NCBI GenBank assembly: GCA_914767715.1
Contig: OU612073.1
Coordinates: 1,862,001-1,926,000 of the forward strand
Direction of reading: 5' to 3'
Source: Membranipora membranacea
Taxonomy: Eukaryota > Bryozoa > Gymnolaemata > Cheilostomatida > Membraniporidae
Length of the DNA stretch: 64,000 bases
A program made the translations under genes and the position numbers. Below, piece by piece: positions 27,101 through 39,100 of the stretch; positions within the stretch are counted from its first letter, which is position 1, and every line of letters starts with the position of its first letter. The notes under the pieces are model-generated. The model was not told where the DNA came from. It saw only the letters and a program-made list of their open reading frames with translations, and made no database searches.

Positions 27101-30100
27101 ATTACATTCACATGTGTAATTCCCACTAGTATTTATACACGTCGCTACAGCATGGCAGTTGTACACACCGGTGTCACACTCATTGATATCTAGAATAAAA
27201 AACGGAATTAAAGCTGTTTGTCTTACTTTCCTAAAAAAAACCAAGGAAATTGGATCCATTTAATGCTGCACAAAGATCAGTTTGGCTGAATAGTGGCTGA
27301 CTGTCACATATAATAATTATGTATATCTGATTGACGGAGGAAGGGGAGAGCAGGCAAGTAAGGTGAACGTTTCGGTCCCAAAGAATCAATCAATCAAACA
27401 TCACTAAGATCATCACTAAGATCATCACTAAGATCATCACTAACATCATCGCTAACATCATCACTAACATCATTAGAACCATCATCACTAAGATCATCAC
27501 TAAGATAATCACTAAGATCATCCTCTGCCTTCTTATGAGAGATCAGGGTTACTGAAGCAAATGCTAGTGTGAATTTGATCATGACAACCATGACTGTGCA
27601 CTGACCTACAGCCAGCCAGCCAGGATCATGTATATACAAATATATGTGTACTTTTATTGTCAGCAGCAATTCATTATTACTAACGTTTTTCATGCATGAT
27701 GTTACATAAATAGCAAAAAAGAAAAAATGATACAAACAAAGATTCAACATAAAATAAGACTATGCCAATAAACTGGAAAGATGCTACATTAGCCTTTTTT
27801 TTAAACATATTTGAAGTAAGAGTGCTTCTCAATGTAGAGGGTAGTATATGACAATTACATTTTTATACTCTTCAAACTGCTCGATTACAACAAGTCACCT
27901 GAACTAAAATGTATATGGTCATGTGATCTTTGTTGTACAGTCAGGGAGAATATCAATATTGGTCCAATGTACTTTTCAATGAGGGAAAACAAGGATAATG
28001 TCCACGACTGTGTGTAGCATAACATTTTCTCTGCAGTTATAAAAAAGCAGGCCTACCAATAAGCCACCAAATATAGTTACCTGAGCAGGCAACTCCAGTC
28101 CCAGAGTAACCAGCGTTACACTGACATGTAAACAAGCCATCAGTGTTTGTACATGTGGCTTCTGCGTGACAGTTATCTGTTTCCAAGTCACACTCATCTT
28201 CATCTGTGCAAAACAGTGAAAGTCAAATGAGTTAAAAAAATTCAGAGGTTTTTCCTATAAAGTAAAAGACAACCCTGGCACCACTACCTAAGCAATAGCA
28301 TGTTGAGATGATTAGTAGTGCAAACTAAAATGCAAGCTTTTGCTTGAAAACGCGATTTTTTAGAGGGATAATTTCAAGCAATAACCAAAACTACCAAAAC
28401 TACCTAAATTGTCTTTACATTGACAAAAGGAAGACAACTTTGGTTATTGCTAACTTTAACTAGGGATTACAAAAAACTACCTAAATTGTCTTTACATTGA
28501 CAAAAGGAAGACAACTTGAAATTATCCCTCTACAAAATTGCGTTTTCAAGCAAAAGCTTGCATTTTAGTTTGCACTACTAATCATCTCAATATGCTATTG
28601 CTTCTGTTATATCCGAGGAAGCCTAAAATCTGAATGACTCAAACATAACATTGTTTAATGAGCAAATACAAAAATAAACTTAATGTTAGCAATAACAAAA
28701 ACTACCTAAACTGTAGTCTTTTAGAGATGATTAGTAGTGCAAACTAAAATGCAAGCTTTTGCTTGAAAAAGCGATTTTTTAGAGGGATAATTTCAAGTTG
28801 TCTTCCTTTTGTCAAAGTAAAGACAATTTAGGTAGTTTTTTGTAGTCCCTAGTTAATGTTAGCAATAACCAAAAACGCGGTGCCGGTAGATAATTAATTT
28901 CATACCCTAATTTTGACGATCAGTTTGTGCAAATTATTTGCTTATTAGGTGACAATGCTGAGATTGCAGCCTCATTTTATTAGTTTTAAGCTATACAGAA
29001 ATTTATAAATACAAATTTGGCTGTGTGGCAGCAGTGGTTTAAGGTTAAAAGATCTTTATTTACGCTGGTGCAGGTCCACTCTCTCTCAAGTCGAACACTG
29101 CTCTGGCATCGAATCATGAAACAAGGCAGACTAAGTGCCTGCACAATCTAGGTTAATTTAAATTTGTTACATAATATGTCTGCTGCATGTATATCCACAC
29201 AATAATCAAACATGCAAAATCAACATTATTAACTAAGCTCAAGTAACTCAAACAATCTGCAATCAATATACATTGATTCAAATAACTGGTTGGCAACAAA
29301 AATTGTTATTAAACTACATCATCACATGTGACATTTCAAGAATTGATGTATCAATGTAGAAGCATGAGAAATTTGTTAATAATATACAACATATTTCAAT
29401 CTATGGATATTATATGCTAAATGAAGGCAAAATGAGAGGAATAATGTTACACATATTATGAGGGGAAAATACCTGAACAAGCCAATCCATCCCCAGTATA
29501 TCCTTCATTGCAATCACATGTATAAGAGCCTACAGTGTTAGAACAATCAGCATCTGCATGGCAGTCATTAGATTCATCCAGATCGCACTCCTGATCATCT
29601 AAAATGACAACAATATTAGCGATAGTTTCTCTTTTATATGCAGTTACTACAAACTATTGATGGTGCTATACAAGTTAAACTTAGCATTGTGTTATTCACT
29701 ATACATAATATATACACCAGTTATGTGGTATGGTGCATTGTAGCCACGCTGATGAAATAAGCAGCAAATGTTCAATGAAATGAATTAAGTATTGTTTACC
29801 AACGCAAGTAACTCCATTTCCGTGATATCCTGTGTTGCATGCACAAGTAAATGACCCATCTGTATTAGAGCAAGTTGCATTGGCATGACAGTCATCTTCA
29901 TTAATTGAACACTCATCTTTATCTGTCGAAGAGTAAAACATATATTTATAATAATCAACAAACTCATAGCACCTATATCCTAAAGTTACCTGACAGGTGA
30001 CCCCGTTCCACATGACACACGAGTCATATGTGTCATAGTATAAGTATAATATGATGATTAAAACATCATACAAAGTTTTAAGGTTATGAGGTTTTACTAC

Positions 30101-33100
30101 TGCTAGTAGACTGGGATTCAGTCCAACAATTTAGAGTTAAAACCCAACATGAACAGACAACTCCACACAGCAACAAACCATAATTCCAACTCAACCCATA
30201 ATACAGACAAGACCTCATTTTGGCCTAAATCCCAGGCTATACTGTTAGCTGATAATACTTTTGATTCCAGATATGGCTGATCATCGATAATATTTATCGT
30301 TATGATGTGATTTATTGAAGGTGAAGTTATCATTACATATATTGAATAGTCCTTGCAAGTATTTAGCCTGAGGGATACCGGTTATTTTTAATACAAAGTT
30401 GCGCTCCAATCCATTATTACATGAGTGCAGTTATATTAAATCCTTTTTTCCAGTAATCATATTTTGTATCAATTTGTAGACGGTTGTTTTACTTTCAGAG
30501 TACGGGCAACCACTTGTATAATAAATTTTTAGGCCTAACCCTTGTAAGGCACACACAATCAAATGATTTAAAGGCCCTTAAAACTGAGAGTTCTAACCAT
30601 TACACAATTAACAATTACACCATTACACCCACTGTTATATATATATATATATACATATTCATGCATAAGGTGAAGATATCTGACCATGAACAAGAACAAA
30701 AACAACCAATGTGACAATTATAGGCAGGCAGGCAGTGTGGTGTAGTGGTTAGGATTCGAGCTTCTTAATCTGAGAGTTCCAGGTTAAAATTCCGGTCACT
30801 ACCCACGCTGCTAAGGGAGCATACTTGCCAAGTCTCCCTATTTAGGTGGCACCCTCCAGATTTCCACACCAAACTCTGCCCTCTTCCCACTTTTTGTAAT
30901 CCTCACTATTTCCTCCAGATTAGGGAGAAACAGCTTTATCGTAATTTGTACGTAACTATCCAAACACTTTAAAGTGTCTTTCTCCTCAGTTTGATATCTT
31001 ACTACTAGTACGAAGTACAAACATGAAATTATTTGGGATTAAATATGCGTTTTTAGCCCTCATTGGTGGCTAGAAACGCTCTCAGAGCATCAGTGACCGA
31101 GGCTCTATCCCAAACCCTATTGGGGGCTCACACCGCCCCAAACCCATAAGTGGATTGCTTGGGTGCTTCGCACCCTGGAAGAACCTCGATGCGGTGCAGC
31201 ATCGCTGTAAATTGAAATATCCCGCTTTTGAATTTTGATTACTTGACAAGTATGTAAGGGAGGTGAGCCCTCCGGCCAATAGCCTAGCTTGCCCACCCTT
31301 ACCTTGTACAAGAGTGCGCTAATAAGATGACTTGATCTTAAATAATTAATGTAAACATATTCTCATTGGCGTCGAAAGGGGCACTGAATAGCAGTAAAGC
31401 TATGTTATATTATAATTATATCATTAGTTTTTCATTCATAAGTTCAAATGATAAAAACATCTAATAAAACGACACTAATAAAAGTGTTGGTTTCAGCTAA
31501 ATTTTAAAGGCACCTGATTGGTCAGGGTCAACTTTTGTCATCACTAATCATGGATGGCTGGGGAAGAAGATACTCACTACTTTTTGGGAGCTCATATAAC
31601 TCCATGCAAAGCTACTGGCTAGATGTTTTGATGCCACAACGCAGCTGGGCAAAGCAGAGGGCAAAGCAGTGGGCAAAGCAGTCAGTGGTGGTTTAAGTTT
31701 TTTTTATGACCCCAGTTTTCCCAAAGTAAGAGAAATGATGTTACATATTATATGAGGGGAACATACCTGAACAAGACAATCCATCCCCAGTATATCCTTC
31801 GTTACAAGCACATGTATAAGAGCCTACAGTGTTAGAACAATCAGCATCTGCATGGCAGTCATTAGTTTCATTCAAATCGCACTCCTGATCATCTAAAAAG
31901 ATATCACCACTTGCAATATTTTCTCCCTTATCTCTAGTGAACAATGAATTAAAAGCTATTGATGTTGCTAAATGAGTTTAACATTGCATAGTGTTATTCA
32001 TGAATTCATTATTTACCATTGCAGGAAACTCCATTTCCGTGATATCCTGTGTTGCAAGCGCAAGTGAATGACCCGACTGTATTAGAGCAAGTAGCATTGG
32101 CATGACAGTCATCTTCGTTTAGTGAACACTCATTTTTATCTGTCAAAGAGTAAAACAGATATTTCGTTATCGAAAATATTAGACCTTCTCTGATGTATAC
32201 AAAGAAATCTCAACGGGCAACTCATAGCACGCTATCCTGTAGTTACCTGAGCAGGTTTTTTTGAGGCTAAAACAAAGATGGCTGTGCCCATAAATTTCTT
32301 TCTCTGTTCTACTTTTGAGTAGTTTTTGATAAGAATTTGGCTTACATTTCCTCATATCTTGCAAATATTTGTGTAGCATTGCTTTTAAGGCTTCTAAAGA
32401 AGTAAGTGTATGGGAAATTATTATAATTTCGCCACCCATATCCGTTTTCTATCCAAGTTATTTATAAAATTGAATATTACTGTATCTTTCCTGGCTGGCA
32501 GTCGCAGGATAATAGCTCTCCTGTTCAAGTTGATGTCTGAACTAAAATATTCCCTTTGATGATTTAAGATACACTATGCCTTCCCCCACCTTCAACAATA
32601 TTGTTGAATATGCAGAGAAGACAAATAGTAAAAAGTGTCCATGCTCACTTAGACCTGAAGACTTTCAATCCCATGACACAGCCCTAACACCAAACCCAGA
32701 GAGCTTCCTGTTATTGCATAACATTCCCCCAGAAGCTCAACGACGTGCTGACCAATGAGAAAAAATAGTGAGACACCATTTCATGTTATTGGCCCAAAAA
32801 TATCATCCTGACAAAAACACTCCAACGTTGTCAGAGACATGCCATAATGTGATGACACACCTCAACAAAACCTACAATGATATTATCCAGAAAATCAGAT
32901 TTAACATACACGACAGCGATGAAGTTATACAAGATGGAAAACTCTACAACTGCACAGTAACGTGTAGACACCTAAATTCATATGCCATATACGGCTTCCC
33001 TGATGATGCTAACCAATGGAGAACCAAGATCAAACAAATGTGGGGGAATAGTTCAAGTAACAATGTCATAAAGACAAAGTTTAGTAAGAGGATTGGCCAA

Positions 33101-36100
33101 CAGTTTGGGAGCGAGAGTGACTCAGTATATATCAGCATCTATGATAATGGAACAATCCATGTGCAGATATCATGGCTATACAATACTCAGTGGAAATAAT
33201 TATTCCAATGCTTACAGGGTGTTTCCAACCAAAATCAGAAATAGTGGACAAAAACGACTTTCCGAACCTCTGAAGAGAGCTATGGGCTACTTCAAAAAGG
33301 ATTCTACCCAGAAACCTACCTCCAAATCTACAACAAAAAAGAATCGAAACTCTGAAAGCAGCTCATAATAGTATCCCACAAAAACAAAGCCCACCGACAT
33401 CAGATCAACAAAATAGCTCTCAAATAAAAACCACAGCAGAAAGCCAAACGCAGGCTGCAAGCGTCGGTAATCAAACAGTCACCATCAACGAGGAGCTATT
33501 CATTGAACTGTCAGAGAAGAATACAAATGCGGAAAGTCGGATCAGTGATTTAGAAACAAGTAAGGAAAGGGTTGAAGAATGCCTTATCGAAGCTGAAAGC
33601 CGCATCATAGATTTGGAGGAGTATCTAAAACGTGTGAACTACTTGAAAAAGAACTGAAGGTAGTCAAGAAAGAGAATAACCAACTCAAAGAACAGACTGG
33701 TCCAAAACTCAGTGAGATAACTAGACAACTCGACCAAATGAAGCACACGCCTATCAACTCAAGCCCAAGTAATAGAAATATCCCCTCACATTCCAGCTCA
33801 GACCCAGGTAACGTTCATCTACCTTCACATTTCAACCCACCACCACCAATACCAAGCATTCCAAGCCATAAAAGCTTCTCGTTTCATGCTGGAAGATTAG
33901 CTAATAGTGGAATGAATAATCACCCTCAACCAAACACAGGTAGCAAGAGAATCGAGTTTGAGAGAAAAAAGTGCTTTGTCATTGATGATATTAAATCAAA
34001 AGAGCAAGTGAGCACAGAGGATCTTAAAGCAAGGCAGCCCAACTCGCGCTATGCGAGTGAGATTTGACAACTCCGATGACTTGGAAAAAGCAATCAGATC
34101 AAATGTTACTTTTCAAAATCTTGTTATCAGTGTAGAGGAGCTAGTCTTACAACCAAGAGTGACACAATGCTACAACTGCTACAAATACCATCACATTGCT
34201 GAAAATTGTGAATTCTCAAAAACTTGCTCAACATGCTCTGATTTATACGACGAAAGCCACAAATCATGCGAGAAGGAAAAGAAGTGCTTTAGCTGCAAAG
34301 GACCACACTCTTCATCTGACCGACAGTGTCGGATCTTCATCAAGATGTTAAATAACCAAAGAATCAGATTGCATAACTCATACAACAACAACCACGATGA
34401 CTAACCGCCACAACAATCTACAAATTATGCAACTTAACATCAATGGCTGCTCACAAAATACAATTGCAGCTCTGAATAGTTATATAAACAAGGAAAATGC
34501 ACAAATGAGCTTCCTGTCAGAAACAAAAAGTATATCACTCAGTGATACAGACTTTGATAACTACCAAGTACTCCTCAAACCGAACAACAGCAACCCTACA
34601 CAGAAAGGTGGTGTAGCAATCCTTGTTCACAATACCATACCAGTGGATAGGCTTCATCACCTTGAAGAAGACAATACAAATATCATATTTGCAGCACTCA
34701 CGATAGAGAAACATCGCATCCTAGTATGCGGTTCCTATGTTCCACCAAATAACTTATCTTTACTCAAGGAGACAGAAGAACAGATAATCACTGCTATCAA
34801 CAACTTGAAGGCGATGAGATGTTCATACTTCGCTGCATTTGGTGACTTCAACGAGAGGCATCCACTCTGGAGAGATACCACAAATAAGCATGGAGAAGAG
34901 CTCTCAAAGTTCTGCACAGACAACAACCTACATATACCAGCATTTCACGACAACAAAACAGTCCTGTGTGACACAGTTGGTAGCCTTATAGACATTCTCA
35001 TCACTGATCAACAATCCATGAAGTTATTAGTAAACCAATATGTCGATGAAGAGGAAGAACTTTTTACAGGAGCACCAATGACGGGACACATACCTGTGTG
35101 GACTTCACTCAACTTTCAAAAACTGAAACCAGAATCAAAGACCAATTACAGTTGGAGTAGAGCCGACTGGGAAGGTTTCCGTAACCATCTCGAGTTTCTA
35201 TCGGCTTCAACCTTACCTGATATTCAACACTTGGACCCAGAAGATATATGGCACTCCATCCTCTCCAACCTACAATAGTGCAATGAAGCATTAGCGCCAA
35301 AAATTCAACTTACTCAACACTGCAAACCATACTGGACTCCAGAACTTTCCAAACTATCAAAGACAGTAAGGAATGCTAGAAGAATATTCAAATACAGATC
35401 AAATTATGTGAATGGAGATACTCTACAAAACGCAAAAGAGAATTTTAAAAGTGCTCTGTTAAAAGCACAAACAGAATTTATTGAGAAGAAATCTACCAAC
35501 CTTAACATCACAGACGGTCCTGCTTTCTGGAAAAACTTCAGAAAAACCTTCTATAAACCTGAAAAACACACATTGGTGCAATGAAGCAAAATGGGCAGTT
35601 AATTCTGCAAGATGACCTTAAGGCAGACACTTTCTTTGAACAGATCTTCCAAGGCAAACACTTAGATGGTTCAAACTTTTCACAACAATGGTTTCAAGAA
35701 GTAACAAACAGGCAAAAAAGCAACGATAATAAGTTTGTAGAAGTAATGGCTAGGGTCACAGAGGAGGAGTTAAATAATGCCATCAACGCCACCAAATCAA
35801 ATGGTAAGGGAGCTGACGGAGACGGAATACACCCAGATATGCTAAAGGTTCGTGGAAGCCAATTCCACATCAACCTATTCAACAAAATTCTGTCCACGAC
35901 TTTTTATTGATCTACAAAAAGCATTCGATAGCATTTGGCATGACGGATTAATATACAGACTATCCAAACTAGGCTTCAATCAAGAGTTTGTTCAGCTGAT
36001 CTCTAGTTTCTTGAAAGACAGAAATATAAGGATAAGGTTCAACAACTACACATCAAATGTTAAACCCTGTCATATCGGGTTACCACAAGGGAATATTCTG

Positions 36101-39100
36101 TCCCCACTCCTATTTATAATATATATCAGGGATATGCTCTCGGAAGCAGATGGGCTCAGATTGCAGTACGCTGATGACTGCTCGATAATATGCTGGATGC
36201 CAAACGAAACACAGTCGGAGGATAATTGGAGGTCTACATGCGAGAGCATCAGCGAATGGCTCTCAAAATGGAGACTTAAAGCAAACTGCACCAAAACGGA
36301 TTTAATCCACTTCAAAGGTCAACCAACTCAGATGAAGATCAGCAACGAAAATATAAATATAACATCAGAAACCAAAGTCCTAGGACTCATGGTGGACAAA
36401 AGTCTAAAATTCAAGCGCAAAGAAGAGTTAGCCAAATCTACACTCAACAGGAAGTGGAACATGCTGTTACCATATATACGACACGGGCTACGTCCTCAGG
36501 TCACCCATACTATTTTAAACACGGCTATTCTTCCAAAGGTATTATACAATGCCTACATATGGGACATCAATGAGGAGATGTCATAACATACATGTCTAAA
36601 AGACCTTCTCAGCGCTCCATTTAACCAAACAACAGGAACACAAACTAGCCAACACACCTACCATACACATCAGGTATACAAATGACATATTAAATCTATG
36701 CAGACTAGCCATAGAAGGGGAAACAATAAACAATATTTTCTGCCAAGATAAAAGCGCACTACAAAAGAAAATAAGATGCCATATAATTAAAGTAATGGGG
36801 AGACACTTCACAGAATCTCTACTACAAGCGGTAGACTTCAAGAAGTCTAAAATAAAGAAACTGATGAAAGAAGAAGACACTCGCGCATGGACATCTCACA
36901 TGAGACAGGGTCACAATAGCAAAGGACTGCTAGGCCAGTTGGTAGTAACACACTAAATAATGAAAACTATCCGAATGAACCTTCCACGATAAATCACTGG
37001 ACAGCTATGCAGCCTCATGACAGGTCAAACAAAACTTCAAGCTTTCCTATAAAGGTGAGGCAGACATATACACCAACTTGCTCATACCTCATGGAGGATG
37101 AAACTGTCTTCCACTTTTTAAATAAATGCCAAAATTTCAGATGTCTAAGAGACAGCATTGATCTAGACCAAGCGGACCACATGTCTCTCATCTCTTACAT
37201 TGAACAGAGTGGGAGATTTTGTCGGTAAATCCACAACAAAAACGAAGTCAAGCAACCTACTTAACTAATGGAGCAAGACCCCTCCATCCAGAAAACAGTC
37301 CCTGGTCAGGTCACCCTAAGAGGTAGAGTAGGCCATACTGCTGGGTGAGGGTACGGGGACCATGATGGTCCCACTCAGCAGACAACACCAGAACAGATTT
37401 AAAACAGAGATAGATGATGTATAAACGGAGAACCAAGCATACGGAGGGTCACAGCTACTTTCGAATCCCTAAATGCAAATATTATGTTTTTAAATTTTAT
37501 TTTATTTTAAATCCAAAGCTCAACGATTCTAAGTTTACTTTGTTTTTGATACATGACAATTCCTTCTCGATTAATATCTTTATGTTATTGAAATTTGTGT
37601 CTCATATTTTAACATCCATGTTCAACTTGTTATGCTTCCTACCAAACATGTTTCATTACAATCCATTAATATCAAATCGCCGTTTGTTTTGTTTCCTTTT
37701 TGTACATATATATATATTTTTGCTTCCATCGTATTTTTCTTTCATTCCAGAGTAATGACTATAATATGTTTAGTAATTTGTTGACATAATAGACTCTCCT
37801 TTGTACATAATAGTAAAAATAATTTAATTTTTGAGTCATATCTTGCTCAACACTAATATATTCATATTATCCATATGTGGACCCGTTGTTGTTTCTATTT
37901 CCTTTTCAGTTCATAGTGTCACATCATAACTTGCCTTTCAATACGTTGACCATAGCATAAAATTCATAGACGCATTTAATTTAATTTTTATTATCACATC
38001 AACGAACTTGGGATATTTAATTTTTGTGTTTAGCCTCAAACCCAAGTTGTTTTATCAAGTTCGAATTAAAACAAAGTTCAACACTTTCCCTATATATCCA
38101 AAAAGTACCTAACTATCCTTCATGCTCTATCATTTGAAACATAATTGTACATACATTTTGCCTGGAAAAAGAGGTGTATTTGTTTTTATTTTGTCTAACG
38201 ATAAAATAAAGTAGATAACTAACTAACTAACTAACTAACTAACTGTCATGTGGCTCATGTATCTCATGTATCACATATGTCACATGTGTCACATGTGTCA
38301 CATGTGTAGCAGCATAAGTGCATGATAATTAAAACATTAATATGGATTTTTTAAGTTATTCTGTTTAACAACTACTAGTAGACCGGAATCAGTCCAACAA
38401 TTTTGAGTTATTCACTCAGGTTGGGTGGAAACGAAACAGGAACAAAATATCTAAGAATTATACATATTAAATTCGGGATGAAGAGAGCGAGGAGCATTCT
38501 GTCAGAGAGATTGACGAAGTAAGTTTATCACAGTTACGAAAACTTCAGTTCAAGTCAAAGGTAAGTCCTTGGTTATATCGACTGATCATCAATAATATTT
38601 GTTGAAGCTGGGTCGTTATTGGTGAGACTGCCATTTGCATTTGCCCGCAGAGGACCAAGTGACCCTTGGGTCTTATTGGAGGTAAATTTATCACTACAAA
38701 TATTGCGTTGTCCTGGCGAATAATTAGCCAGAAGAACGCCCGTCATTTTTCTAATAAAATTGCTATTGGATTTTCACAATTTTATATTGCATAACTGCAG
38801 CCATATTTATACTAATTATTACCAATGATCATGTTTTGCACCAAATTTTAGACATCTTGTTTTCCTTCAGAGTACAGGCAACCATTTGTTCGTGACTCAA
38901 TACATTTTTAGGCCCTAACATTATTTGGGTAATTACTTACACAATTACACCAATACACAATTACACCATCACATCGACTGATATATATTCCGGGATCAGG
39001 GGAACATATCAGACCCTGAACAAGCACATGGCAATTTATGTATGGTTGCTGGGAACAATTTCTCACCATAGAAATAGATGTCGAAATACATATCGATGTC

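Larger units (their letters stand above)
32258..38244 (+). mobile_element. Nearly full-length non-LTR retrotransposon (LINE), disabled
   Basis: The element runs from a point defined by comparison with the paralogous empty intron near 30000 to a (TAAC)n tail at 38214-38244. Order: a 5' leader of about 320 bases, ORF1 (32576-34404), ORF2 (34397-37228) overlapping ORF1 by 8 bases (ATGACTAA), then about 1 kb of 3' untranslated sequence ending in the short tandem repeat. The endonuclease type (EEP) and the three zinc knuckles point to the jockey/I/CR1 side of LINEs. Stops, frameshifts and an internal deletion make it inactive. It is inserted antisense to the host gene in an intron. Confidence 0.9.
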
